Source: Parvularcula sp038749595 (GTDB lineage Bacteria > Pseudomonadota > Alphaproteobacteria > Caulobacterales > Parvularculaceae). Taken from it: a DNA stretch of 64,000 nt. The notes beneath the pieces are model-generated. The model was not told where the DNA came from. It made no database searches and worked only from the letters and a program-made list of their open reading frames with translations. Each line of letters opens with the position of its first letter. Position 1 is the stretch's first letter. The position numbers and the translations under genes were made by a program. Location of the stretch: the NCBI GenBank assembly GCA_038749595.1, contig JBCDHW010000001.1:310001-374000 (forward strand), written 5' to 3'. Positions 17,494 through 25,980 of the stretch are shown in pieces.

Positions 17494-17910
17494 GTGATTG
17501 GGCTCTTGAAGCGCATCTTTTCCTGGTGGCATCAGTCGACCATCGGCATGGGCTGGACGCTGTTCAAGGCAAAAGCCCGCTTGGTCGGCGTTGATGACCA
17601 GGGGAACCGCTATTTTGAAGAGGCCGGTGCGGGCACATTCCCTGAGGGCGGGCGCCGCCGCTGGGTCGTCTACCATGGCCACGCGGAAGGCAGCCGCGTT
17701 CCCCCTGAATGGCACGGCTGGCTCCACCGCATCTGGGACGAGCCGCCGACGGTGGATCCGGTCGCGGTCAAGAAATTTGAAAAGCCGCACCTCCCCAACA
17801 TGACGGGGACGCCGCTGGCCTACCGGCCTAAAGGCTCCATCGCGGTTGCAGGAACACCAGGTGATGAATCGAAAAAGGAATACGAAGCGTGGTCTCCCGA
17901 TGGGATGTGA
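17494..17910 (+). CDS. NADH:ubiquinone oxidoreductase subunit, NDUFA12 family
   Basis: 138-residue homologue of the mitochondrial complex I accessory subunit NDUFA12 (B17.2), found in alphaproteobacterial complex I. Conserved features: GTKAxxVGxDxxGNxYFE pattern, here KARLVGVDDQGNRYFEE, then RRRWVVYHG, and VPPEWHGWLHRIWDEPP. The C-terminal segment includes the usual YRPKGS. GTG start at 17494. It is followed by the DUF2155 gene and aat, a synteny recurrent in alphaproteobacteria. Secure at family level. Confidence 0.93.
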   Translation: MIGLLKRIFSWWHQSTIGMGWTLFKAKARLVGVDDQGNRYFEEAGAGTFPEGGRRRWVVYHGHAEGSRVPPEWHGWLHRIWDEPPTVDPVAVKKFEKPHLPNMTGTPLAYRPKGSIAVAGTPGDESKKEYEAWSPDGM

Positions 17911-17946
17911 TGTGCTAGACCCGCAGGGACCTTCGGAGTGACCTTC

Positions 17947-18642
17947 ATGCTCTCTTCTGCTTTTGCCCTATTGGCTGCCTTGCAAACGGCTGGATCCGAG
18001 CCTGAGGAGCTCCTCGGCTGGACGGTCGCTCCGCCAGCAGCGGTCGAGGGTCAAGAGACGGAACTTGATCGTCTTTCTCGGTCGGCGTCGGGCCAAGGCT
18101 TCGGGCCGCAACAGGGGCGCGGGGCGACGTCCGATGGCCGTGATGCGGTGTCAGTGACCCTACGTGCGCTGGATAAGGTCACAGCGCGGTTCGTTGATCT
18201 CACGGTGCCCATTGGCGAGGCCGAAACCTTCGGAAACCTGACCTTGGTGGCCCGCACATGCTCAACCCGGCCGCCCGAAGAGTTCCCCGAAACGACGGTG
18301 TTCCTCGAAGTCTACGCTGATGAGAACGACGTGGCGGGCCAACGGGTTCGCGTCGATAACGCCGCCGAGGCCGATGAGGCTGGGCTCGATCCCCTGGAGG
18401 GCGTTGAGGTCTTCGAACTCGAGGGACCAGAGAGCCAAGGCGAAGATCAGGGCGATTTCGCGGACTCGGACGCGATTATTCCCGTCTCAGAAGCTGTCAC
18501 CGCCTCGATTGACAGCGCGCTGTACGGCGATGCGATTTTTAAAGGATGGATGTTCGCGTCCTCGCCTGCGCTCAATGCTTTAGAGCACCCGACCTATGAT
18601 GTTTGGGTGATCAGCTGCAAAATGGCCGATCCGCCTGTTTGA
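17947..18642 (+). CDS. DUF2155 exported protein
   Basis: 231 residues with a signal peptide (MLSSAFALLAALQTAGS). GGAG nine bases before ATG 17947 supports this start over the GTG at 17938. The core VTLRALDKVTARFVDLTVPIGEAETFGNL lies at residues ~70-100 (quoted only as key blocks LRALDK and VPIGE) and FKGWMFASSPALNALEHPTYDVWV closes the domain; both are DUF2155 signatures. Function unknown; the family travels with NDUFA12 and aat. The N-terminal 60 residues are polar and poorly conserved. The 3' end overlaps aat by 49 bases, tail to tail. Confidence 0.82.
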   Translation: MLSSAFALLAALQTAGSEPEELLGWTVAPPAAVEGQETELDRLSRSASGQGFGPQQGRGATSDGRDAVSVTLRALDKVTARFVDLTVPIGEAETFGNLTLVARTCSTRPPEEFPETTVFLEVYADENDVAGQRVRVDNAAEADEAGLDPLEGVEVFELEGPESQGEDQGDFADSDAIIPVSEAVTASIDSALYGDAIFKGWMFASSPALNALEHPTYDVWVISCKMADPPV

Positions 18643-19241
18643 GGCGTCAACGCGTTGAACGCGCCGCGATTTTGAAGGGCGCCAGCCAGCAGTTCCTCAT
18701 AGTCTTCAGCGGGAACGCCTATGCCTCCAAATCGCTCGAGGTGCGGCGTTAAAAACTGTGTGTCGAGAAGATTATAGCCGCCAAACTTCAGGCGGGCTAC
18801 GAGGTGACAAAGCGCGACTTTGCTCGCATCGGTTTTGAGGCTGAACATGCTCTCGCCGAAGAACGCTCCAGCGATCGAGACACCATAAAGCCCGCCCACC
18901 AAAGCGCCCGAACACCACGCCTCAACGCTGTGGGCATGGCCCATCTGGTGGAGGCCGCTGTACGCTTCGATAATCTCCGCGTTGATCCAAGTTTCGTCTC
19001 GGCCCGCTTTCGCGCTGGCGCATGCTTCCATAACCGCCACGAAGGCGGTGTCGGTTTTCACGGTAAAGCGCTCTTGCCGCACAACTTTCGCGAGAGATCG
19101 CGGCACGTGGAACTGGTTGAGGGGAAAAATCCCCCGCTCGGTTGGCCGAACCCACATCAGCTCGTCGGACTGGCGCGACTCAGCCATCGGAAAGAAGCCG
19201 AGCCGGTAAGCTTCCAGCAACATCTGCGGGGAAAGCTTCAC
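18594..19241 (-). CDS. aat: Leucyl/phenylalanyl-tRNA--protein transferase
   Basis: Adds Leu or Phe to N-terminal Arg/Lys of proteins, marking them for ClpS/ClpAP degradation (N-end rule). 215 residues. Family blocks: LLEAYRLGFFPMAES, MWVRPTERGIFPL, THSVEAW-like HSVEAWCSGALVGGLYGV, and GESMFSLKTDASKVAL. LLDTQFLTPHLERFGG near the C-terminus is typical. Divergent from the M14 gene with only 51 bases between starts; overlaps DUF2155 at the 3' end. Confidence 0.95.
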   Translation of the reverse strand: MKLSPQMLLEAYRLGFFPMAESRQSDELMWVRPTERGIFPLNQFHVPRSLAKVVRQERFTVKTDTAFVAVMEACASAKAGRDETWINAEIIEAYSGLHQMGHAHSVEAWCSGALVGGLYGVSIAGAFFGESMFSLKTDASKVALCHLVARLKFGGYNLLDTQFLTPHLERFGGIGVPAEDYEELLAGALQNRGAFNALTPQTGGSAILQLITQTS

Positions 19242-19292
19242 AGGCTTGCGACGCGGCGGCTGCGCGGTAAGGACGAACGGAGGAGAGGCGCC

Positions 19293-20423
19293 ATGACGTT
19301 GACCATCACCTCAGATTTCGATTGCGGCAACATTCGCGTGCTTTCGGCGGATGAGAATTCGGACATACGGCTTGAGATCGAGAGCGACGGGAAGGCGGAG
19401 TTCTTCCAGTGGTTTTATTTTAAAGTCGATGGACCCGGCGGCCAGCGTAAAATGGTCTTCGAGAACGCCGCCCGGGCTTCCTACGTCGGCGGCTGGGAGG
19501 GCTATGATGCCTGCGCGTCCTATGACAACGAAACGTGGTTTCGGGTCCCCGGCAGTTTCGCAGACGGCAAGCTGACGGTAACCCACGAGGCAAGCGAGGG
19601 CGCTTGCTACTATGCCTATTTTGCACCGTATACGGCGCAGCGGTGCCTTGAGATGACCGAGCGCCTGGCGAGCCGCCCAGACGTTGAGCGTTTCCCTCTC
19701 GGTCAATCACTCGATGGTTATCCGATCGATGCGCTGCGGTTCGGTAGCCCAGGTGAGGGCAAGAAGACGATCTGGATGATCGCGCGGCAGCACCCCGGCG
19801 AGAGCATGGGCAATTGGTATGCAGAAGGTTTCTGCGAGCGCCTTCTTGAGACTGACCATCCGATGGTCGACACGCTGCTGAAAGAAGCCGTAATTTACGT
19901 GGTTCCGATCATCAACCCTGATGGTGTCACCCGAGGGCATCTGCGCACCAATGCAGCGGGTACGGATCTTAACCGCGCCTGGGCCGAGCCGTCGCCGGAA
20001 GCGAGCCCAGAAGTGTTCTATGTGCGCAATAAAATGGACGAGACTGGGTGCGATCTCTTTCTCGATGCCCACGGCGATGAGGCCATCGCCAACAATTTCA
20101 TCGCCGGATCAGAGGGCATCCCGTGCTGGTCACCGCGGCTCGCGGAGCTTTTGTCGACATTCAAAAACCAATTGATGGAAGCAACGCCCGATTTTCAGGA
20201 CAAAGAGGGTTATCCCATTGATCCTGCCGGCAAGGCGAACATGCGGATTGCGTGCAACCAGATTGGCGAGCGCTTTGACTGCCTGTCGATGACCCTAGAG
20301 ATGCCGTTCAAGGACGCGAAGACCAATCCGATGCCGGAGGAGGGATGGTCCCCGCGGCGTTGTAAGCAGCTCGCGCACCACACCATCGATGTGATGAGCC
20401 GCATCGCCTCGCGCTTGCGGTAG
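19293..20423 (+). CDS. M14-family zinc carboxypeptidase (cytosolic carboxypeptidase-like)
   Basis: 376 residues. ATG 19293 is preceded by GGAGGAG; the longer open frame overlaps aat antisense. N-terminal beta domain (residues 1-125) with FFQWFYFKVDG, then the peptidase domain. Zinc ligands are His and Glu in RQHPGESMGNW and His in LDAHGDE; substrate-site residues in TDLNRAW; catalytic Glu in MTLEMPFK. The N-domain plus M14 arrangement is that of the CCP/M14B group, which trims C-terminal residues from proteins. No signal peptide, so cytoplasmic. Substrate unknown. Confidence 0.9.
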   Translation: MTLTITSDFDCGNIRVLSADENSDIRLEIESDGKAEFFQWFYFKVDGPGGQRKMVFENAARASYVGGWEGYDACASYDNETWFRVPGSFADGKLTVTHEASEGACYYAYFAPYTAQRCLEMTERLASRPDVERFPLGQSLDGYPIDALRFGSPGEGKKTIWMIARQHPGESMGNWYAEGFCERLLETDHPMVDTLLKEAVIYVVPIINPDGVTRGHLRTNAAGTDLNRAWAEPSPEASPEVFYVRNKMDETGCDLFLDAHGDEAIANNFIAGSEGIPCWSPRLAELLSTFKNQLMEATPDFQDKEGYPIDPAGKANMRIACNQIGERFDCLSMTLEMPFKDAKTNPMPEEGWSPRRCKQLAHHTIDVMSRIASRLR

Positions 20424-20497
20424 GCGGACGATCTCGAACAAGCGTCCTGGCCCGTCGGCGCGATCCGTGAGCGGAAACTAGTCTTCAATGAAAGGAA

Positions 20498-20522
20498 GAG
20501 GGCGCCGAAGCGCCCTCGTTTT
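20498..20522. terminator. Bidirectional terminator between M14 and M13 genes
   Basis: Eight perfect pairs, GAGGGCGC-CGAA-GCGCCCTC, followed by GTTTTCG on the plus strand and by TTCCTTTC on the minus strand. Located between the two convergent genes. Confidence 0.8.
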
Positions 20523-20541
20523 CGACCGCTTGCGGCCCAAG

Positions 20542-22644
20542 CTACCAGATCGAGACGCGCTCTTCGGGAGGCAGATAGAGCGCATCGTCTTCTGCCACAT
20601 CGAACGCCTCGTACCAGGGGTCCATGTTGCGGACGACGCCGTTGATGCGGAACTTGGCGTTGGAATGCGGGTCCGTGGCGACCTGGCGTTTCAAGGCTTC
20701 GTCGCGGTAGCGCGACTTCCAGACTTGGGCCCAGGCCATGAAGAACCGCTGGTCGCCGGTATAGCCGTTGATGATCGGCGCCTCTTCTCCGCCTAGCGAC
20801 AATCGGTAGGCAGAGTAAGCCATCGACAGGCCGCCAAGGTCGCCAATATTCTCGCCCATCGTCAGCTGCGGGTTGATGAAAAAGCCTGGCACTGGCTCAT
20901 AGGACGCGTACTGCGCACCCAGGGCATCCGTCTTTGCCTTGAACCGTTCCGCGTCCTCCGGCTGCCACCAGTCGCGCAGGGCGCCCGAGCCGTCGGACTT
21001 CCGACCTTGGTCGTCAAAGCCGTGGCCGATCTCGTGGCCGATCACCGCGCCGATCGCGCCGTAGTTCACGGCCGGATCAGCATTCGGATCAAAGAACGGG
21101 GCCTGAAGGATCGCGGCAGGGAAGACGATTTCGTTACGGGTCGACGAATAGTACGCATTCACCGTTTGCGGGGTCATGCCCCATTCGTTGCGGTCGATCG
21201 GTTGGCCGAGCTTCGCCCAGTTCTCTTCAAAACCGAACCGGCGCCCCGCGCGGATATTCTCGACGGGGCTGTCGGCTGAGACAGACAGCGAAGAATAATC
21301 CGTCCATTCGTCCGGGTACCCGATTTTTGGGAAGAAAGCGTCGAGCTTCTTCTTCGCCTCTTCTTTGGTCGCGTCACTCATCCAGTCGAGCTGCGCTAAG
21401 CGCTGGGCGAAGGCGACCCGAAGGTTGGCCACGAGGTCTTCCATTTGGGCTTTGCTCGACGCCGGGAAGTGCCGCTCGACGTAGACCTGGCCGACAGCTT
21501 CACCAAGCGTTCCGGAAACCGCGGAAACCCCGCGTTTCCAGCGCTCCCGCTGCTCGGGTTGGCCACGCAGCTCTTGGCCATAGAATGCAAATGATGCGGC
21601 GTCGATGTCTTCGGGAAGGACGGATGCGTACGAATTCAGCGCGTGGACCTTAAAATAGTCGCGCAGCACCGAGACGGGCGTCTCGGCGAAGATCTTGCCC
21701 GAGGCCATCACCGCATCAACTTCTCGAATGACGACCTTTTGCGATGCCTTAAGGCCGAGTTCTGCGGCGAGTGCTGGCCAGGGGATGCCCGGCATATCCT
21801 CGGTGAGCTGAGCAATCGTCGTCGGATTGTAGGTCAAATCGCGATCGCGGCGCTTCGCGGGCTCCCAGTGGACCTCGGCGAGCCGCTCTTCAAACGCGTA
21901 GACGCCAGCAGCCGATGCCTCAGGATCGGTGCTCCCAGCAAAGGTGAACATCTGCGCAAGGAATGCTCTGTACGCCTCCTGCTTATCGGCGAATTTCTCG
22001 TCGAGGTAATAGTTCCGGTTGGGCATGCCGAGGCCCGATTGGCTCATATAAACCGTATGCTGATCAGGTTGCTTGGCGTCGATGCTGACGTAAATGCCCA
22101 TCGGGGAGCGGTTACCGAACTCCGGTTTGACCAAAGCCAAAGCCGCTTCTTCGGTGGTGCTGATGCTGTCGTAGTAGGCGAGCTCATCGGCGATCGGCGC
22201 GAGGCCCGCAGCACTAATCGCGTCTGTGTCCATGAACGCGGCGAACATATCGCCAATCTTTTGTTCAACCGAGCCTTCGGGTGCGTCTGACGCCGCCGCA
22301 TCCTCGATGATCTTCCGAATCCGCTCTTCAGACCGCTCCGCGAGTGTTGTGAAGCGCGTGTAGCTGGACCGTTCGGCGGGGATTTCAAACGTGTTGATCC
22401 AACCGCCGTTCACGTAGGCATTGAAGTCGTCGCCGGGATCCGTGCTGGCGTCCATATCCGCAAGCTCCACGCCGAAGACGCCAAGCTCAGGCGCCGCAGC
22501 GGTCGCGCCAGCGTCTTCTTGCGTAGCCTTCGCACTGGTTTCGGCGGGTTGGTCAGCGCCGCAAGCTGCGAGGATCAAAGCAAGGCCGCCGACGAGAGCT
22601 GTCGACGTCAAAGCGCGCATGCGGAGGGGAATGAATTGGCGCAT
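20542..22644 (-). CDS. M13-family (neprilysin-like) metallopeptidase lipoprotein
   Basis: 700 residues. Start at ATG 22644 gives a signal with lipobox (LALILAAC, then GAD); the frame extends 50 codons upstream over the divergent SDR promoter. Zinc motif HEIGH in VIGHEIGHGFDDQGR, third ligand in ENIGDLGG, and substrate-binding NAYY. The N-terminal M13_N domain starts at DDFNAYVNGGW. Predicted periplasmic oligopeptidase anchored to the membrane. The closing segment RINGVVRNMDPWYEAFDV is conserved. Secure. Confidence 0.94.
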   Translation of the reverse strand: MRQFIPLRMRALTSTALVGGLALILAACGADQPAETSAKATQEDAGATAAAPELGVFGVELADMDASTDPGDDFNAYVNGGWINTFEIPAERSSYTRFTTLAERSEERIRKIIEDAAASDAPEGSVEQKIGDMFAAFMDTDAISAAGLAPIADELAYYDSISTTEEAALALVKPEFGNRSPMGIYVSIDAKQPDQHTVYMSQSGLGMPNRNYYLDEKFADKQEAYRAFLAQMFTFAGSTDPEASAAGVYAFEERLAEVHWEPAKRRDRDLTYNPTTIAQLTEDMPGIPWPALAAELGLKASQKVVIREVDAVMASGKIFAETPVSVLRDYFKVHALNSYASVLPEDIDAASFAFYGQELRGQPEQRERWKRGVSAVSGTLGEAVGQVYVERHFPASSKAQMEDLVANLRVAFAQRLAQLDWMSDATKEEAKKKLDAFFPKIGYPDEWTDYSSLSVSADSPVENIRAGRRFGFEENWAKLGQPIDRNEWGMTPQTVNAYYSSTRNEIVFPAAILQAPFFDPNADPAVNYGAIGAVIGHEIGHGFDDQGRKSDGSGALRDWWQPEDAERFKAKTDALGAQYASYEPVPGFFINPQLTMGENIGDLGGLSMAYSAYRLSLGGEEAPIINGYTGDQRFFMAWAQVWKSRYRDEALKRQVATDPHSNAKFRINGVVRNMDPWYEAFDVAEDDALYLPPEERVSIW

Positions 22645-22787
22645 AGAACAGATGCCCTTTCTGGAAATGCGGTGCGCCGCCTTTTTCCAGAGACCGCGAC
22701 CAGAGACAACACAGGGACGGATTGCTTCTTTGCCACGCACAGCGCAGATCGGCGGCCAAGAAACCGAGAGATTTGGGAGACCCCACC

Positions 22788-23582
22788 ATGGCAAAAGCCC
22801 CCACCTACGATATGGCCGACAAAGTCTGTTTTATGTCCGGCGCAACCTCCGGAATTAACGAGCAAATTGCGCGGCGGTTTGCGGAAGCCGGGGCGAAGGT
22901 CTTCGTCGTGTCTCGTTCGATTGAGAAGGTCGAGCGCACGGTCGCCATGCTCAAAGAGGCGGGCGCCGCGGAAGCTGACGGCCGCGCGGTCGATGCGCGC
23001 AGCTATCCCGACGTTGAAGAAGCTGTGAACGCCTGCGCCGACAGTATGGGGCCGATCGACATGGTGCTCGCTGGCCAGGCGGGGAACTTCCCGGCGGGCG
23101 CGGCGCAGATGTCGGCCAACGCGTTTAAGTCGGTGATCGATATCGATCTTCTCGGCACCTTCAACGTCTTCCGCGCGGCAGTGCACAAAGCCAACCGGCC
23201 TGGCGCGAGCTTCATCGCGATCACCGCGCCGCAAGCGACCCAGCCCTGGCTGTTCCAATCCCACGTCTGCGCGGCGAAGGCGGGGGTGAACATGCTGGTC
23301 AAATGTATGGCGATGGAGTGGGGCGTCTCCGGCGTTCGGGTCAACGCGATCAGCCCCGGGCCGATTGACGGTACGGAAGGCATGGACCGCCTCGCGCCCA
23401 ATGAAGAGATGCGCACAAAGTACAAAGAAGCCTTGGCCCTCAAAGAGTTCGGCAATCGCGATGATATCGCGGACGCGGCGCTCTGGCTTTGCTCTGACGG
23501 TGCGGACTACGTCACAGGGACGATCCTTGAGGTCGAGGGCGGCACAACACTCGGTGATGCGACACTGTCGATGAAGTTGTAG
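22788..23582 (+). CDS. SDR of the 2,4-dienoyl-CoA reductase type
   Basis: 264 residues. GGGAG precedes ATG 22788. It resembles peroxisomal 2,4-dienoyl-CoA reductases: GQAGNFPAGA in place of NNAG, FKSVIDIDLLGTFNVFRA, then HVCAAKAGVNMLVKCMAMEW and ISPGPIDGTEGM. As in that group, the usual catalytic Tyr of YxxxK is absent (VxxxK here) while Lys remains. The dinucleotide motif is SGATSGIN, with Asn in place of the last Gly. Likely NADPH-dependent reduction of polyunsaturated enoyl-CoA intermediates in beta-oxidation; substrate inferred from the family. Confidence 0.78.
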   Translation: MAKAPTYDMADKVCFMSGATSGINEQIARRFAEAGAKVFVVSRSIEKVERTVAMLKEAGAAEADGRAVDARSYPDVEEAVNACADSMGPIDMVLAGQAGNFPAGAAQMSANAFKSVIDIDLLGTFNVFRAAVHKANRPGASFIAITAPQATQPWLFQSHVCAAKAGVNMLVKCMAMEWGVSGVRVNAISPGPIDGTEGMDRLAPNEEMRTKYKEALALKEFGNRDDIADAALWLCSDGADYVTGTILEVEGGTTLGDATLSMKL

Positions 23583-23680
23583 GTCGCCGCGCGCGGCTCG
23601 ATTGATGCGCCATTAATACCCCGTGATCTAACCCTTCGCGTGGGATAGAGCGACATGCGTCGGGGATATTGGGTTCAACA

Positions 23681-24079
23681 GTGATCGGTGTGCGTTCGGG
23701 AAAATCTGGTGCCCTTGCAGCGACCGCAATCGCGACGCTCTTGGTTGGCTGCTCAGAGCCAGCAGCCTCGCCCGAGTTGATCGAGCAGGGCCGCATTGCC
23801 TTCCAAGTGTGTGCTGGCTGTCATTCCGCTGCGGCGGACGCCGATCACTTGGTTGGCCCAAACCTTTACGGTGTTGTCGGCCGAACCGCGGGGAATGCTG
23901 AAGGGTACTACTATTCCGAAGCATTGACTGCGGCTGGCCTCAATTGGAACCGGCGCAACCTTGATGCTTATCTGGAAAACCCCGAGGGTGTTGTTTCGGG
24001 GACATCGATGATGTTCGAAGGGGTGAGCGATCCTGACGAGCGTGCGGCGCTGATTGCCTACCTTGCAACACTCGAATGA
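23681..24079 (+). CDS. Class I cytochrome c lipoprotein
   Basis: 132 residues from GTG 23681; a TTG at 23669 is an alternative start. Leader with lipobox LLVGC, then a single cytochrome c domain: haem motif CAGCH, LVGPNLYGVVGR, YSEALTAAGLNW, axial Met in SGTSMMF, and ERAALIAYLATLE. Membrane-anchored periplasmic electron carrier. It is followed 18 nt later by a small Tat-type protein and then a GMC flavoprotein, suggesting it is the electron-accepting subunit of that dehydrogenase. Confidence 0.85.
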   Translation: MIGVRSGKSGALAATAIATLLVGCSEPAASPELIEQGRIAFQVCAGCHSAAADADHLVGPNLYGVVGRTAGNAEGYYYSEALTAAGLNWNRRNLDAYLENPEGVVSGTSMMFEGVSDPDERAALIAYLATLE

Positions 24080-24097
24080 TCACGGAAGCGAGGGACG

Positions 24098-24382
24098 ATG
24101 ACCGACACCGGGGAAAAGACGGACAACGCGGCGAGCCCGCTGGCGGCGATTGTGGATCGGGTGAAGGCGATGCCCACCCGGCGCAAGCTGGTGCTTGGCG
24201 GCGGCACAGCAGCGGTTGCGGTCGCCAGCGTCCTAGCGGCAACCTCGAGCGGGCAGACCGCATTCGCTATGGCCGCTAGCCGGACCACCAAAAAGGGCGC
24301 CGAAGATCTTGGCGGCGGCTTCTACCTCGTCGACGGTTGGGTTCTGACAGAGGCTGACCTCAAGGCGATGGGACGGAGTTAG
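24098..24382 (+). CDS. Small twin-arginine-leader protein, putative partner of the GMC dehydrogenase
   Basis: 94 residues. An N-terminal segment is followed by a twin-arginine-like motif (TRRKLVLGG) and a hydrophobic, Ala/Val-rich stretch (TAAVAVASVLAA), then a short mature part ending GGGFYLVDGWVLTEADLKAM. No cofactor motif. In known cytochrome/flavoprotein/small-subunit dehydrogenases (gluconate, glucose, fructose), the small subunit carries the Tat signal and guides the large subunit out. This one is about half that size. It lies 18 nt after the cytochrome gene and 5 nt before the GMC gene. Role inferred from context. Confidence 0.65.
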   Translation: MTDTGEKTDNAASPLAAIVDRVKAMPTRRKLVLGGGTAAVAVASVLAATSSGQTAFAMAASRTTKKGAEDLGGGFYLVDGWVLTEADLKAMGRS

Positions 24383-24387
24383 GCACC

Positions 24388-25893
24388 ATGCTGCAGGATT
24401 TTCACACCGCCAGCGAGGATGCGCTTTCGGGACGGTTCGACGTTTGTGTCGCCGGGACAGGTCCCGCTGGGATCAGCGTTGCCCGCAAAGTCGCAGCGCG
24501 CGGCGGCCGGGTCTTGCTGCTCGAGGCGGGCGGCATGACACCAACAGCGGAGAGCCGGGATGTGCTGAAAGGCCAATCGGTCGGCACCGTGAACTATCAG
24601 CATATTGAGAAATGTCGCCTGCGCTACTTCGGCGGCACCTCTGGTCATTGGGCCGGCCGGTGCGCGCTGTTTGATCCGATCGACTTTGAAGATCGCGCCA
24701 TCTTCGGGATGCCCGGTTGGCCGATTTCTTACGACGAATGCTACAGCCATTTGTCTGAGGCTTGCGCGATTTTGGATATTGAAGAGGCCGCGGTGACCAC
24801 ACCGGCGACGGCGCTCTGGAGCAACAATCGCATGCGCGCGGCATCGTTTACGCGCAGTACACCGACGACCCGCTTCGGTCCAAAATACCGTGCGGAGATC
24901 GAAGAGAGCGGCAAGATCACCTGCCTTTATAATGCCAACGTCACCGCGTTGACCTTAGACGAAGCGGGTACACGGATTATTTCGGCCGACGTGAAAGGCT
25001 ACGACGGGAGCGCGCGGACCATCAACGCGGATCGTTTTGTCATCGCCTTCGGCGCAATGGAGAACGCGCGCTTCCTGCTCAACGTCAACCAGCAGATGCC
25101 GAGCGGCCTTGGCAACCAAACCGATTGGGTCGGTCGGACGTTCATGGAGCACTTTAATATTGAGCTCGGTATGTTCGTTCCGACGGACACGTCCTTTTGG
25201 GAGCGCTTCGTTCAAACTGAAGGCAAAGCCAAGGGGCGCGGCTTCCCGCTCATGCCGGGTTTTGACGCAATGCGGAGCGCGGGCCTCGGCAATGCCACGC
25301 TCTCGATGCGACCGGCCACCAGCGTACGCTTTAACGGTCGCCTAGGCCCGCTCCGGAAGGTGCAGCGCGACTTGACGTGCTCGATTGATCCGCTCCGCGC
25401 CTACGCCCAAAGCAACGATAGCTCCATATCCTGCCCTGGTGACTGGATCACCGGGAACATCATGGAGCACCTCCCCAATCGCGACAGCCGCGTGACGGTC
25501 GATCCAAACGCGCGTGACGCTTTTGGCCAACCGCGCTTGCAGCTCGCTTACGAGGTGTCTGACGCCGATAAGAAGACCATGCGATCGCTGGCGATTGAGA
25601 TGGCAAAGGCCTTCGCCGAGACGGATGTCGCCCGTATGCGGATCAGCGATGACGTTCTCCAAGGCACAGCAAATGTTGGCGCCCATTGTCACCATATGGG
25701 GACGACCCGAATGGCCTCCAGCGCCGCGTACGGCGTTGTCGATCCCAATTGCCGCGTGTTTGGCGTCGATAACCTCTACATGGGCGGAAGCTCGGTATTC
25801 TCCACCGGCGGCGGGGTGAACCCCACGTTGACGCTCGTCGCCTTGGCCCTCCGCCTCGGCGACCATATCGGAGACCAGATGACCTCGGGCTGA
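24388..25893 (+). CDS. GMC-family FAD-dependent oxidoreductase
   Basis: 501 residues without its own signal peptide. FAD-binding VAGTGPAGISVARKVA at residues ~20-35, then LRYFGGTSGHWAGR, and the C-terminal GMC block HHMGTTRMA, NCRVFGVDNLYM and GGVNPTLT with the catalytic His/Asn pair. Likely oxidises an alcohol or sugar. With the preceding cytochrome c and small Tat protein it forms a plausible three-part membrane dehydrogenase that feeds electrons to the respiratory chain. Start ATG lies five bases after the small gene's stop. Substrate unknown. Confidence 0.88.
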   Translation: MLQDFHTASEDALSGRFDVCVAGTGPAGISVARKVAARGGRVLLLEAGGMTPTAESRDVLKGQSVGTVNYQHIEKCRLRYFGGTSGHWAGRCALFDPIDFEDRAIFGMPGWPISYDECYSHLSEACAILDIEEAAVTTPATALWSNNRMRAASFTRSTPTTRFGPKYRAEIEESGKITCLYNANVTALTLDEAGTRIISADVKGYDGSARTINADRFVIAFGAMENARFLLNVNQQMPSGLGNQTDWVGRTFMEHFNIELGMFVPTDTSFWERFVQTEGKAKGRGFPLMPGFDAMRSAGLGNATLSMRPATSVRFNGRLGPLRKVQRDLTCSIDPLRAYAQSNDSSISCPGDWITGNIMEHLPNRDSRVTVDPNARDAFGQPRLQLAYEVSDADKKTMRSLAIEMAKAFAETDVARMRISDDVLQGTANVGAHCHHMGTTRMASSAAYGVVDPNCRVFGVDNLYMGGSSVFSTGGGVNPTLTLVALALRLGDHIGDQMTSG

Positions 25894-25980
25894 GCGCGCG
25901 GCCTTTTTAAATAGGTTGCCTTCCCGCAGCGTTCCTCAGTAAGCGGATGGCATTGCTGTAGGGCAATGTGGGAGAGTGCG

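Noticed and set aside
18804..19292. 163-codon N-terminal extension of the M14 peptidase frame
   Set aside because: It is antisense to aat, has no similarity, and GGAGGAG marks the ATG at 19293.
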